Source: Chalara sp. BL73 (taxonomy: Eukaryota > Ascomycota > Leotiomycetes > Helotiales). Taken from it: a stretch of DNA of 64,000 nt. Both the position numbers and the translations under genes were made by a program. The notes below the pieces were generated by a model, which was not told the origin of the DNA, made no database searches, and worked only from the letters and a program-made list of their open reading frames with translations. The stretch is from positions 1,924,501 to 1,988,500 of the forward strand of contig CAKJVC010000010.1 of assembly GCA_918026815.1 (NCBI GenBank). The letters run 5' to 3'. The stretch's first letter is position 1. Each line of letters opens with the position of its first letter. Shown here one piece after another: positions 33,863 through 46,210 of the stretch.

Positions 33863-34965
33863 AATAGCCGGCAATTTTTTCATTGCAGCATGCACTTTTT
33901 ACAAAAACGGGATTGCAGTACTAGCCAGGGCTTTAAGTGATACTAGAGCCAGCAGTTACGTTTTCATTGACACTCGTTTTGCATCAGACCTTTGCCGCAC
34001 TTTCGGGTTGAAGCCTAAACCGCTTCTCTGCCTCGTTTATCCCTGAAGATATAATGGTGAAAGAGGATCTCCTATCTCTTAATACCTTTTGTTTAATATT
34101 GAAATTGATGGCCGCCGGATTACAACTTTCCTTTACTTATGACAGGACCGGGCTTTTATAACATAATTCTTGGACGGAATTTCTTTGATTATTTTCGAAT
34201 TTTAATTGATGTTCACTATCGACGACTAAAGTGGCCCCAGGAGTTCCTACTAGCACATACTTATTCCAGGAGTATAGCTACTTACTCACAGGACAACATT
34301 CGCCCCCAGAAATCCAGGTACAATACCAGCAGGATATGCTACGCCGAGATAAAGCAATCGCCAGGAATGACAAAAGACGCCAGGGCGGCATTCAAATCAA
34401 GACCTTGACAGCAAACTTAGCTCAGGTCCAAGCTATTCAGCCAGACAGCCTGCGCTTAGGGAATCGAGTCCTGTTACAGCCAGCCAGAATCGCACTCAAA
34501 CTAGCGCCTACAGGCCAACCTGGGCCTGGAAAACCAGCAGGAGCCTGAAGCTTATGGCTAAAGAACTTTCACGTCTTTGTGACTACCAGCCGAACAAGGT
34601 CAAGCCTAAACCTCGGCCAGGAGACCTCGTTAAAGCGAGGGGAAGTAGCCGGCCTGGCCGGCTTGCACACTTAGATATCAGGATGGTTTCCGGCAATGGG
34701 TTTATGCTAAATGCTCGGCAGCAAGGAATTGAGTTATTTTCAATCACTTTGGACGGCCTAGATCGAATGATTGCAGACCGAAAGCAAGAACAGCAGCCTG
34801 TTGAGCTAAAGGAATCCCTGAAAGACAAAATCCCTAGCACTTACTATAGTCGCTTAGCTTTCTTCTCAAAGCAGGAATCAGATACTTTAGCCCTACGCCG
34901 AAGCATCGACTACAAGATCGAGCTTACAGGAAACAATACTTTGGGGTTTTGCCATTTGAACCAGC
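33863..34965 (+). pseudogene. gypsy pol remnant: protease and pre-RT region
   Basis: From about 33905 the sequence reads ALSDTRASSYVFIDTRFA, a decayed retropepsin in which the expected D-[ST]-G has become D-T-R. It is followed by YNIILGRNFFDYFRILIDVH (about 34155-34215). From about 34840 it reads YSRLAFFSKQES and YKIELTGNNTLGFCHLNQLS, the stretch that normally leads into the reverse transcriptase of fungal gypsy elements. Several frame changes and stops occur between. The 3' LTR begins directly after this, so the remaining pol has been deleted. Confidence 0.7.
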
Positions 34966-35192
34966 TGTCATGGCCCTGGCCCTATCTCGCTTAGGGGCTC
35001 GACCCCTGACACCACAGGACTTCGCTTACACTGGCCCTTGGCCAGTCTTCTGTATATGAAGCCCCGCTTTCCTTCCCTTCTTCTATCTGTAGCTTGTTCT
35101 ATTCGCTATTACAATTGATAGTCGTTCATACCTTTGAGCCTCTCTTCCTGAGATCTACGGATCGAGATCCCTGTTCGCCTTGAGTTGTTACA
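34966..35192 (+). repeat. 3' LTR of the gypsy element (LTR-C)
   Basis: A 227-bp LTR, TGTCATGGCCCTGGCC to GAGTTGTTACA, with one TG-proximal transition relative to its partners. It abuts the truncated pol region. Confidence 0.75.
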
Positions 35193-36063
35193 GTAGTAAA
35201 CGCATGTTGAAAAGAAAGCGGCCTTCTCTTCGGGCCGACTGGCTCCCCGCCGGAGGCTCCAGGGCTGTGGAGGAGTATCTGATTGTCAAAGTGGAGCGAA
35301 CGATGGAGTGCGGGGGGTCAGGCCAGCCAGACAGACACAGAGCTAATGCAACTGGCTTACAGTGGGGCCGCCGATTTGGCGCAAACTCTAATTTAATGCC
35401 TCGTCCATGTGGTTGTTTATCCGATGTTTAGGCGAGAACAGGCAGAGCAAACCATCTGCCGACTCTTCTCCTGAGCCAATCCTGCGGAGGAGAAAGATGG
35501 ATTCCGCCATAGGATCGTGCAGAGCAATCGATTGGTGCCCACGGGTGAACCCCCCCAATAAATGCCAAGCTAGCCCTGTCCAGCACCAACAACTCGGCCT
35601 CCGCTTCGAACCAGACTTCACTACCACGCAGACGACACCAGGTTTAGAGTATGGGATGCAAAGCAACAGGAAGTCATCTGCGAATGTCGAGTCCAACCCA
35701 ATCCGTCTCTTTCTCACAATAGTCATGATTTAACACGTAGTGGAGAGGGATATCTGGAGGCTATTGTATTGGGTATACCACCAGAACATGTCAGTGTCCT
35801 ACGTAGAGCAAGCGGATATGGCTGATGAGGTTGATGTCACTTCACTTTCACTTTTTGATCCATCATTTAGAACCTATTGGCTGACCCTCATACGGATCTA
35901 CTGATGATGTGTTCCCTTCGAGGGCGAATTCAATGCAGATATATTCCTAGATTGCCTGACTAGAGGGACTTCCAGAAATATACGATTTGCAGCGCAGTGA
36001 CCAAGTTGCTCGGCGCTATGCTAAGCTGAAGGCGCACATTGTGTATTTTGCAAGGAAGGCGAA
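35193..36063. other. Gene-less stretch
   Basis: About 870 bp with two opposed frames near 35390-35733, neither convincing. No repeat was recognised. Confidence 0.45.
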
Positions 36064-37527
36064 TCAATCCCACATTTCGAGAACGACACGTCCCTGCAAC
36101 TTTCCACTATGCATCTCCTCGAAAATCTATGTGGAAAATAGATCAGTATAGGCCCTCCGTTGAGGCTCCAGAGCCATGAAGGCATAGAAGCATGGGGATC
36201 CAGGTCAAGGATCAAACAAGAGCCTAGGGATATAAGTACTTACACTTGACAGCTTTTCCATCTTTTCTAACCGATAATGACATTTCACAAGACCTCTAGA
36301 CGCAATTTCTAGGGCTTCAATTGCCTCCCTTCGATTTCCAATTGCCGAACCTAGTCACAAAACCAGTTAGAAAACACCATGTTCTGAAGAGCGAAATTGA
36401 GTCGTTTACTTACCAGTGATGCGGAATTGATTCATCGTGATGGTGGCGGGAAAGGCGGATTGGATGGGAACTGGCTCGCCTTCCGGCATGCCAATACACA
36501 CTAGGGTGCCTTGAGGTTTGAGAAATTTTAGGGCTTGCTCGTACGCCTTGTTGGCAGCGCTGGTAACAATAACAGCATGCACACCACGGCCCCCCGAGGT
36601 CTTCTTAACCGCTTCTACCAGCTTCTCGTCGTTGTACTTGGCAAAATCAAGAAAAACCTCGGCCCCACACTCTTTGCAAAGCTCCTCTTTTGATCCATGA
36701 TCGATTGCAATAACACGAAGTCCCATGGCACGAGCCGCATACTGAATAGCGAGATGGCCAAGTCCACCACCCGCGCCACTCACTACGATCCAGTTGCCAC
36801 TAGAAGCGTTGCACTTCTTTAAACCAGAGTAAACGGTAAGGCCAGCACAGAGGATAGGAGCAGCGGCCGGCGACTCGAGGTTGTCCGGAATCGGAGTAGC
36901 GTAGGAAGCTGATGTCACGACATACTGCTGAAAGGTACCTGGAGTATAATACCCGGAAATCTTTTGGTTGGCGCAAGTGTTGTCATCGTTCTCGAGACAT
37001 GAGGCTTTGTGAATGAGTTAGCTGCGCATATTCAAGCCCAGGTCAGGAATGCACCCACTGCAATTGTTGCACACGTCGGCGAGCCATTTGATGCCCACTC
37101 TGGATCCGACGGAAGGGCTAGTCACATTGCTACCTTGCTTGACCACCTCTCCGACACCTTCATGCCCGCCTACCTGACCTACCGGTAGAGATGTTGTTAG
37201 CATTCTTGTTTCCTCCTTAACAGACTTCAATACGATAGCGCACCTTTTTGAGTCGGAAACGGAAGAGCGGGCCATGCTTGCATGCATACTCCCAGGTCAG
37301 AATGGCAGACACCTGAATGAGTGCTATAATTGGCATCGCGCAGCACGTCAGTCAGACATCTTTTTGCGCTTCTAGCCTTTTTGAAACTTGGACTTCACTC
37401 ACATCTTCACCAGAATTTGTCCCGGCCCAGGCTCGGGGATCTCCAGCGATTGAATCTCAGTCTCTACCGTTCCAGGCTTTGCGTATACCACAGCCTTGTT
37501 CACGTTCTGGCTGTTTGTGTTTGCCAT
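36064..37527 (-). CDS. Zinc-dependent alcohol dehydrogenase
   Basis: Cytosolic medium-chain dehydrogenase interconverting alcohols and aldehydes with NAD(H). Six exons on the minus strand: 37527-37403, 37323-37244, 37178-37059, 37004-36414, 36350-36244 and 36126-36064, giving 361 residues. Catalytic zinc ligands are in GVCHSDLG, GGHEGVGEVV and PILCAGLTVYSGL. The structural zinc loop C-x2-C-x2-C-x7-C appears as CNNCTSC then CANQ, but only if a 54-bp intron (37058-37005) is removed; reading through it gives an in-frame stop. The cofactor fold is GAGGGLGHLAIQYA. The last exons read RGLVKCHYR and GKLQGRVVLEM, as in yeast-type ADHs. All introns are GT-AG with matching phases. Confidence 0.88.
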
Positions 37528-37937
37528 TGTTCAATGAATCCGATTTCTTTGAGAAGTGAAACAATCAGCGTATGGCAAGCAAATGGTTTTTGCATACAAT
37601 TTGACGAGCTATCGGTACTCTGCAGCGACCAACACGTTAGAATTATCCTTCCGCTTACCAAGCAGCAAAGGCGAGAATAGGATAGTCCAATCTGCACAAT
37701 ATCGAGACCTACAGTTGGCAAGATTGCGCGACGATTCACAATCCACACGCAGCCAGTGAGAGTAAGTGTGTGTTGAAAGGTTCCTCTAGACTCCCAGCCG
37801 CAAATGACCCTACACCCCCGTAGTTTAGTACCTCATGCGAGGAGAAATGAATCTCCAAGACGGAAATCCTGTGTTCGCTTCGAGTCAACCCGTAAAACCC
37901 GGAATTTCCTCCGCACCACGTTTCGTGCTACCCTTTT

Positions 37938-37996
37938 CCCGCTTCCTCCCCCGCTTCCCCCCCGCTTCCCCCCCGCTTCCCCACAGCTTCCCCGGG
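37938..37996. repeat. CGCTTCCCCCC minisatellite
   Basis: Five to six imperfect copies of an 11-bp C-rich unit (CGCTTCCCCCC) in tandem, strongly strand-asymmetric. Intergenic. Confidence 0.7.
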
Positions 37997-37999
37997 CTT

Positions 38000-38793
38000 T
38001 GAATCATATGACAGGGAGAAGCCAGCCCATGAAGAGGATGATAATGATTTTTACTCAGTGGCGTGCCTATCATCTCGCCTAGGCAATATAATGTTCCTTG
38101 AGCTGACCCATTGAGGCTTTATTACCTATATTGCTGTGTCGGCTGCCGCTGCTATTTTATTGGTTGGTATTGGCAACCGTCAAGCGACTTGTTGGTAGAA
38201 GGCCCGAGCCCGCCGAGAGAATTGCATGACAGAGGCACCCCATAGCTATCTAAAAGAGTACCTGTTGGATATAGCAACGGAATTACCAACCGCGAGCTGT
38301 GCGGCGAGCCCAGCTAAGGTCTTTCGAGACACTCCTCAGCGAAAAAACGGAGCAATGACTCCAGCACACTGTACGAGGTATTTTTGATATCTAATCACTA
38401 CTAATATGTCTTGAGGAATCTAACAGACATTACGCTCGGAAGGATGTGATGAACTAGTTGGGCGCCAGCCGAGATTCGTGGTGTTTTTCCCCTGCATGAC
38501 CATAATGATTCTCGGAAGCCGCACCTATGTATGATGGCGGGTAGTCAGCTTGCTTTGGTTAACTTTGGAAACGGAATTAATTCCATTAAATATCTTACTT
38601 TCCGCCTTTTTGAACTGCCGCGATAAGTCTAGCACATGGTGCGGTAACACTGTTGAGAGGTTCCTTTAACTCTACTCTGGTTTGTCAGCTCATGGCCAAG
38701 CTTTGCTATCATTTGGCTCGGTGCGCAAATCAATTGGCCAGGGCGACCCCATGCCATTATTAGGATCCAGAAGCGGGAACGGCCTAGAAGCCT
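38000..38793. other. Gene-less stretch
   Basis: No supported gene. Sequence around 38265-38380 faintly resembles a recombinase-like helix-turn-helix in one frame, but this is too weak to call. Confidence 0.4.
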
Positions 38794-38869
38794 GGGGATA
38801 CGAACTTGGAAAGGGCCACATCTGCGCCAACAACATCGCAGATGTGGCTTTCCCCAAGCTTGTATCCCC
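38794..38869. repeat. Large imperfect hairpin (33-bp arms)
   Basis: Arms 38794-38826 and 38837-38869 are inverted copies around a 10-bp loop. Twelve bases at the stem nearest the loop pair perfectly. The six mismatches further out are all C/T (or G/A) differences. The role is unknown. Confidence 0.65.
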
Positions 38870-38872
38870 AGT

Positions 38873-39496
38873 TACTGGCTAAGCTTTACCTTACTCTATT
38901 AGGCCTTGTATTGTATACCACTGCTTGAAGGTAAATAGCTAATATTTTGAGTACTAACCTTCAGGATTAATTACAACTCGTACGTGATCACCTATAGTAG
39001 TAGCTAATGTACACAGAATGCAGTTATCAATATTGTGCTATGCTTCTTGCGCACCTTGTATCAACAAGGTACTTTTTGTATTTGGAGCATGTTTAAGCTC
39101 AGGGCGTAATCGATACAACTCTACTTTTATTAAAGTCTAAAAGTTCTCGATAGAATTCAAATCAGGAAATAAAGAAGTCAATTCATGACAAGTATACTTT
39201 TTTTTTTTGGGAAACCCCCTTTACAATATGCTTTCAGTGTAATCTAGCGCTATTACGCATAATTCTTTTCTCTATCAACTATAATATTAGGAAAATATGC
39301 TTGATATAAATCCTTAATAACCCAAGAAGTAGCCTTTTCGCAAACAGCGTACGGATTTCCATCAAGAAGTACCAATGAGGAGATAGTTCCTTTTCTCGAG
39401 GCATTGCGAATAGCTTGAAGGGAGTATATTGATGTCAAAAAGCAGCATATAAAACAAGGCCTAATAGAGTAAGGTAAAGCTTGGCCAGTAACAGAG
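38873..39496 (-). mobile_element. Tc1/mariner-like transposon relic
   Basis: A 40-bp sequence at about 38871-38911 (TTACTGGCTAAGCTTTACC and on) recurs inverted at about 39458-39496, like terminal repeats. Between them, minus-strand frames contain FPDLNSIEN (about 39145-39170), which matches the SPDLNPIENLW signature near the C-terminus of Tc1/mariner transposases. Further upstream lies a decayed stretch around 39420-39260. Stops interrupt every frame. The element is truncated and non-functional. Confidence 0.5.
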
Positions 39497-39862
39497 AATA
39501 CAAACTTTTTACACCCTACTGTATTGTACAATACTGAGTTCAGGGTTGGCCCAGGCACCTATCCCATTGCAAAATTGGTCTCCCCGCTCCCAGCGGCGCG
39601 GGCGATTTGGCACAGTATTCGTGAGAAGCCACGGCCCACTCGGCTCTTTGGCTTTGGGCAAGGGTCGTGGGCACCAAGGCCCCGCGCCACATCTTGCGGA
39701 TTGGCGCCGCAACAATTGCGGAAATCATCTCCAAGCAAGTATATATAAATATGTATGCACTTATGCAGTCTGCACTTTGTTGGATCTGTTTCTTGTTCCC
39801 TTTCATCCCTGCGCTTTTGCACCTCTTGTCATTGTCAGGCTTCGGCCCACTTATTGCCCATC
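39497..39862. other. Upstream region of the MFS gene
   Basis: The 366 bp before the transporter start codon have overlapping open frames on both strands but no domain. A TATATAAATA motif at about 39743 may be a TATA box. Confidence 0.45.
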
Positions 39863-41771
39863 ATGAAGATGAATTATGATGAGTCTACTCTTCATGAGCT
39901 CGAGGAGGAGCTGCACACTCACATCTACCCCGGTACTGAGATTATGACGGACGTGGGTTCTCACCACTTCGTCAAGTCCTCGGATAATTCCCACAGAGTT
40001 CTTGTGCCGCAACCTTCATCCGACCCCAACGACCCATTGAATTGGAGCCCAATATGGAAGCTAGCAGTCATGAGCACTACCACGCTTATGTCCTTTGCTC
40101 AGGGGTTTGGTCCATTGGCCTTGGCTCCTATGTTTCCTCAATTGATCGAGGCATTTGATTCCGACCTCGCCGGTGTCGTCAGATTTACCAGCGTTTGTAT
40201 TTTGGTGCTGGGGTTCAGCAATTTTATCTGGTTGGTCTCGCTTTACTTACGACTTCTCCAGCACAATGCTTACCGATCTCGACAGGGTCCCAATTCAAAC
40301 ATCCTTCGGTCGTCGACCTGTTTTGATCTTCTCTACTTTGATATGCTTAATATCCAATATCTGGAGAGCTGTCGCGAAGGACTACTCAAGCTTCATGGAT
40401 GCTTGCATTTTGAATGGGATTGGTGCGGGACCTGCTGAGGTCAATGGCGAAAACACGTCAAACAATTGCCCCCACTGACTTATTCTAGACTGCTCAGCCT
40501 ACCATCACTGCGGATGTCATGTTCTTGCATGAAAGAGGTTTCTGGAATACGCTCTACTTTGCCTTCTACTTTGGATCGCTCATGGGTAGGTGGATATTTC
40601 TACGTTAAAAGACCCCTCAGGATACTAACGGATCGATTAGTCGGACCAATTATTGCCGGGCCAATGGCTGTCCATGTTGGATGGCGTAATTTCTGGTGGC
40701 TTAATGTTGCGCTGCTTGGCCTCACTCTGGTCCTTCTCCTATTTTTCTTCCCCGAAACAAAATGGCATCGACAACATCCCAAGGAATTAGCCGCTGCACA
40801 CACTGCCACCTTTACACCGACCGAAAAAGGGATGACCTCCAACCTCGAAGATCCCGAGCTCCCCCACGAACAACAACCAGGAGTCGCTGTCGTTGATGGC
40901 ATCGTTTCTGGGCTTGATCACACAGCAGCAGCAGAACAAGACCCGTACCTCTACCGCGGTTCACCCTCTAAAAAGCAATTCAAACTTTGGCAAAACAACC
41001 GGAATGCCTTGAAAGCAATACTTCTGGACCTCTGGATTCCCTGGAAACTTTTCGCTTTTCCTATCGTTGAATTCGCCGCATTTGTGGTCTCGTGGTCGGC
41101 ATCTTCATTCTTGACCTTGAACCTCACGCAATCTCAGAACTTCGCTGCACCACCTTATAATTTCAGTGCACAATCCATTGGTTTTATGAATTTCGCGATC
41201 CTCATTGGGGCCATGCTTGGACTATTAACCAATGGACCATTAAGTGACTGGGTGGCAGCCAGAGCCACAAGGAAGAACAAAGGTATCAGAGAACCGGAGA
41301 TGAGATTGCCGGCCATGATCCCTTATGTGTTGATCATGCTGTTGGGTAATTTCGTCGTGGCCTTTGGATACGAATATAAATGGGACTGGAAGGTATGTTA
41401 AGAATCGAACCCACTACTGGCTCTTTTTCAAGAATACTAACGTTTAACCTTACTAGGCCATCGTTATTGTAGGCTATACCTGTGCCGGAATTCAGGTCGC
41501 TGCTATACCCTCTATCGCCTCAACCTACGCCGTCGATAGCTACAAACCCGTCGCAGGGAGCATATTTGTCGCTATCACAGTCAACAAGAACTTATGGGGT
41601 TATGGATTCGCTGAATTTGTTACACCATGGATTATTGCCGATGGATATCTACCTCCAATTATGTTGAACATGTCTTTGATTTTCTTATGGTGTTCGTTTG
41701 GGGTATTGTTTTACTTCGTGGGCAAAACTTGCCGCAGGTGGACCAGAAACAGTAAGGTGCATGATATGTAG
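39863..41771 (+). CDS. MFS transporter (DHA1/HOL1-like)
   Basis: Membrane transporter of 561 residues from five exons: 39863-40230, 40286-40439, 40489-40585, 40641-41392 and 41457-41771; all introns are GT-AG with agreeing phases. The start at 39863 is preferred because the upstream frame adds no membrane segment. The N-terminal cytoplasmic part ends DPNDPLNWSPIWK, a hallmark of this group, and helix 2-3 is followed by the loop FGRRPV. GFWNTLYFAFYFGSLMVGP includes helices 4-5, and a long central loop (about residues 235-315) splits the two halves. Members export drugs or import polyamines and similar small molecules; the substrate is unknown. All twelve helices appear present. Confidence 0.88.
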
Positions 41772-43250
41772 AAGAGGAGGAGGGGAGCTTCGCATGACTG
41801 TGGGTGAAGACTGGAGAAGGGGGAGCAATCATGTGAAACATATTATTGATAAATTCATGTAAGACAGTCGAATAATTCGTCGAGTTCTTTCAGTCATGTT
41901 CTAGATATAGTAAGGCTCTTGTGACGGGTTCTGCACCCAACAACCAACCTCTTCTGTGAGTCGAGGAGTCTACGGACTTCCGAACGTGCTAAGATCCTAA
42001 TTATGCTCTATTAATTTATGGATTGGCTAGCCCTTTTTGGCACCCGAGGAGGTACCATGGAAGCAATTACCAGGCTCCAATAGCCTTCTTCAACTGGGTG
42101 GCGCCTTTGTATGATACTAAGAGGTTCACGAGCCTGGCGGGCGAGAAACGTGGCAGAACCCTGCTTTTATGGCTTAATGCCGCACTGTCGAAACTCTCCT
42201 TTCTCTTTATAATGCGCCATCCATAACCTTAAATCCTCATGTGCCCGAAATTTTCTCAAGCAACGGCGTTCGGATATAGTACCATGCTAGCAGTTATAAA
42301 TTTTACTCCTTGCCGTCCCACTACCAATTTTCAAACCCCAGCCATCTCAACCGCTTGATTGTCCTAGCCTTGAGTTTCCCACTGATCCAGAAATCTGCCT
42401 ACGGCAAATGGTACCTGAAATTCTGCCGCGTTGAATAGAGCCTTCTCTGGGATGGAAGCTGGGGAATCGAAAACTAGTTGCGAGTCTACCAAAGCAAAAC
42501 TTACCCATACAATCCGTAGCAAGTAAACAGAAGTGAGGCGACTCAACGGCCATGACGTAGTACACAGCTCGCGTAAGTAAAGAGCCCCACAAAGTACCTA
42601 CAACAGACCATGACCAATAAATCCTTGGACATATATCACCCCCGAGGCTAATGCGCCGAGCTCCCCTGACCCCTCTTCGTAGCTAGATGTTTATGATATC
42701 TACGTCAGCATGCGGGATGCACCTTGCGGGTCTCGGCCGAAGCTCACCGTAGTTCCCAATACGAGCTATCCTCAACAAACTTATTCCTGCATCGTCACAT
42801 AACTTGCTGAGCAGCTTCAGTTCCACTTCGATCTGCTAGATATACCTTGGCGCCCCCGCGTAACAGCCTGAAATGATCTCCTGTGGTTACTGAACAAGGG
42901 TTATACTTATTCCACTATATTTGTTTGGAAAAGTTCGTTTTTAACTACATGTGGAGCCTCAGGAACATCGACCCGGGGAACCTGGTAAAACCAGACTATC
43001 TAGGCTTTACCAGCGGAATCAGTACTCTGGAGCCACGGAGAGTTTCCGTATTCATCTTTTACTCCAGTCAAATGTTATACAATTTCGTTAGACGGAACCA
43101 AAGCAAGCTAGAGCGCGAACTCAGCCGCTCTTTACGTGGACCCTCTACCCCCGTTCCCCCGGCGGAAGCTTCCGCTATGAAACGTATATCCTGAGGGCAC
43201 CACCGTGGAGGGCCTCGGGCTTCTCATTGACATGCGCAGGACTTCACAAA
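41772..43250. other. Intergenic region
   Basis: About 1.5 kb without supported features. The right end presumably holds the esterase promoter. Confidence 0.45.
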
Positions 43251-45287
43251 ATGGCGACCCTTTTGCTCCTTGTATCACTTCTAGCGATCTCTACCCATGC
43301 GGCCCCTCATTATGTCATTGGACAGCCCGTCAACACCACGGTCGGGAGAGTTCAAGGACGCAAATCCGACCTCCGACCTCTTGTTTCCACATACCTAGGA
43401 ATCCCGTTCGCAGAACCACCCCTTGGTGATCTACGCTTTGCCGCTCCTGTAGCTGCAACAACTTCGAATTCCACCATTAAAGCTACCGCTTTTGTAGGTC
43501 CAGTCTGGGGTCGCAATCTACTGTTGCTAACTTTTTTGCCAGAGCCCGTGAGTCGAGTATTGTTGCGCTGCGTTGGGAGATGCTAATCATATGAAGCAAT
43601 TGCCCTTGTAACAGGATTCCAGAGGCACCCGAATACGTAGGCGGGCCGGCTGGAACAAGAATCTTGAATGCGTTAGCTCTCAACGACGATGCCCAGGATG
43701 AAGACTGTCTAACTATCAACGTCTGGACAAAGCCCCAGACCGGCGAGGCGAAGAAAGCAGTACTATTTTGGGTCTATGGTGGTGGTGCGTACATTTCATC
43801 CTCTCGTTGTCGTTACTAACTTCGTCGAGGCTACTCAACCGGCAATACAGCCCAATCCATTACCGACGGCGCCATCTTTGCCGACGAAAACGACGTTGTG
43901 GTGGTAAGCGCCAACTATCGTGTCAACATCTTCGGCTTCCCCGGCGTCCCAGGCGTCCCCGTAAATCTGGGTCTCCTGGATCAGCGTCTGGCGCTTGAGT
44001 GGACGCGCGACAACATTGAGGCCTTTGGCGGTGACCCAGACCGTATAACTGTCTTTGGACAATCCGCTGGCGGCGTCTCAGTGGACATGATTGGCTACGC
44101 TTACCCAGACGACCCGATTGCCCATGCCATAATTCCGCATTCGGGTCTCGCGAGCAGTAATAACGGTTTAGGTGCTAACAGAACCCTTACAGAGGAAAAC
44201 TGGTTCAAAGCCTCCGCTAATGCTGGGTGCGGTAACCATACAGTCGGCGCCAGCTCCTCTATCGCCTGTATGCGTACAAAATCCACAGAAGAGATCCTCG
44301 CCGCCATTGCGCCCGTCGCCAGCTCAGCACTTGCATCTGGGTTTTCTCCCCTTAATGACGAGAGAACTTACCCCGCCAATGTTTCCGCCAGGGCCGCAGC
44401 AGGCAACTTCGCGAAACTACCTTTCATGGCAGGCAATACAATCAACGAGGCCGACTTCTTTGCTGTGCTGCAACTCGGCGCTCTTCCCGAGGAGCAGTTA
44501 AATTCGCTCCCTTACCACTCTATGCAGCCTCTCCTCGATCTCGCGACCATGATCGGCTGGACCTGTCCCTCGGGGGTGGCCGTAAACTATAGAGTTCAGG
44601 CTGGAGTACCAGCATGGAGGTTCCTCTATTATGGAGGGGACAATTACACAAATACCTACATTGATCGCATTGGTTCGAACTATCATTGCTCTGATCTGCC
44701 GCTCGTCTGGGGAACTGCGGAGTCGACAACGGGGATCCCGGATAGCCGCTACGAGGCGCGAATGTCTGCTTATTTGCGTAGGGCTTGGACAACATTCGCA
44801 AAAGACCCTGAAAATGGCTTGTCTGAGCAGCTTGGGTGGCCGGATTATGGGAACAATACTCTTTCTGATGGTAAAAAGTCTGCCAAGATTTTTGACAATT
44901 GAAGGAATGCTAATGCAGGCATAATAGGGCCGAGCGTGGTTCAGCTTGCGCTCAATCGGCAGGATAGGGCAAGTTTTGTCCCTGCAGCCCGGACAGATGC
45001 TCTTTGCCCGGCAATCAATGCGTTAACGGCTGCATTGGGTGGTCCGGGCTTCGGCGTCGCGCTGACTGGCCTTCGTGGTTTCATCGCGCCCCACAACAGC
45101 ACCCCATTGGCTCTTCAACTGTCAGGTAAGTTTTTGCTCTGAATCCACTTCACCTGATGTGAATGAAAAGCTGATGCGAGTTTGTAATATAGAGTTTTCA
45201 ACTTCGGCTGCAGATACCCCGAACCCGGTAGCCACGCTCATTGAAAGTCTAGCCGCCTCGTTGAATGTCACATTACCGGCTTTGTGA
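43251..45287 (+). CDS. Secreted type-B carboxylesterase/lipase
   Basis: Extracellular serine hydrolase of ester substrates, 579 residues. Signal peptide MATLLLLVSLLAISTHAAP starts at 43251. Exons: 43251-43493, a 5-nt micro-exon 43543-43547, 43615-43784, 43830-44870, 44919-45125 and 45214-45287. The micro-exon is inferred: it has GT-AG signals on both sides and is the only joining I found that keeps the frame. The oxyanion region is YGGG, and the nucleophile is in FGQSAGG. The acid glutamate is expected in NTINEADFF and the histidine in YHCSDLPLVWG, so the triad is present. EDCLTINVWTKP matches the carboxylesterase type-B signature 2. The substrate is unknown. Confidence 0.87.
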
Positions 45288-45541
45288 GTCGGTTTATGGA
45301 GAAATCAAAAGTCGGAAACCGGAAGTGATCAACAGTTTCCGCACGAGAATTATACATATATTTCCCTTCACCTTGTTGTACATACATAACTTCAGACATT
45401 CTCAGCTACCGATCTAGGTAATTGAGAAGCATGAGACGGAAAGCGCCTTTCGAGCCTCTCTAATACCTCGTTCGTCTCTGGGCTCGACTTCCACGACTTT
45501 CCTTTATCGTCGTTTTTGACGCACAATAAATGCTAGGTATC

Positions 45542-45735
45542 TGTCACGGAGTAAATCAGAGCTGTAGAACAGCCAATCGGGTGAGCGAAGTGATATAATA
45601 CTATTGTAAAATACACGCTTGTAGAAAACAAAATAAGGGGAACGCTCAGGGCCCATACAGCTAGTGCGCTTGGCGCGCATTCTAGCTGTATGAGGATAGC
45701 TAAACGAGCCTCGACTACTAGCTTTCCTCGTGACA
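45542..45735 (+). mobile_element. Solo LTR, family F
   Basis: A 194-bp unit, TGTCACGGAGTAAATC to CCTCGTGACA, flanked by GTATC and TTATC, a duplication with one difference. It is the counterpart of the inverted copy at 26070. Confidence 0.8.
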
Positions 45736-46210
45736 TTATCTGAAGTAAGACCGCTTGAGTACTCAGTGTGCGGAAGAACGGAGCATTCCCAAGACTTTGT
45801 CGATGTTCTTGGAAAAGATGCAGATAGGAGGATTAGAGAGGCATTCCAAGGACATCCGCAATATCGTCGCCTCGATGTGGAATTCGATCAAGACGAACCT
45901 AGGCTAGACGATGCTAATAGCATGTCTGGCCATCATTCAAAAGTTCAGGAAAACAACTCGATATCTAGGGTGATCGACAACATTGCCCGATGCATGGTCG
46001 CTTCATTATTTTGCTTTGAATTGGACTCGAAACCAGGGAAGTCGAGCAGTAAGTTTATGGGAACGGGCCATATTTAATGTCAAATACGCCGTCACAATCC
46101 CGTGTTCTCGCTCCTCCTTCGTTAGCTGGCGAACACCTCCGCTATATTTTGCTTGAATAGATCCCTAGTTCCAGGAACAACTGGAGACGACTCTTTTCTT
46201 GATGCCGAAG
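45736..46210 (+). pseudogene. Fragment of an unrecognised fungal protein
   Basis: From about 45750 a frame reads YSVCGRTEHSQDF, then YRRLDVEFDQDEPRLDDAN and CFELDSKP, ending at 46077. It loosely resembles the C-terminal part of patatin-type fungal proteins and may continue after a GTAAGT site near 46047. The 5' part is missing because the fragment starts at the LTR-F junction. The resemblance is weak and no function is claimed. Confidence 0.3.

Larger units (their letters stand above)
31239..35192 (+). mobile_element. Internally deleted gypsy-type LTR retrotransposon
   Basis: A 3.95-kb element bounded by LTR-C at 31239-31493 and at 34966-35192. It retains a leader, gag, a protease remnant and the peptide just before reverse transcriptase, then ends at the 3' LTR. 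Reverse transcriptase, RNase H and integrase are absent. Two solo LTRs of other families are nested inside (32909-33121 and 33366-33862). No matching target duplication was found at its outer edges. Confidence 0.8.

Noticed and set aside
35388..35726. Minus-strand frame with FADDFLLL, like a reverse transcriptase box
   Set aside because: No other reverse transcriptase blocks lie around it, and the rest of the frame is unlike any polymerase. Chance match.
37005..37058. In-frame stop in the alcohol dehydrogenase, at first taken as a pseudogene
   Set aside because: Removing a 54-bp GT-AG intron restores the structural zinc motif C-x2-C-x2-C-x7-C exactly, so the gene is read as intact.
39540..39866. 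Several overlapping open frames on both strands before the MFS gene
   Set aside because: They overlap one another and none resembles a known protein; a GC-rich patch explains the lack of stops.
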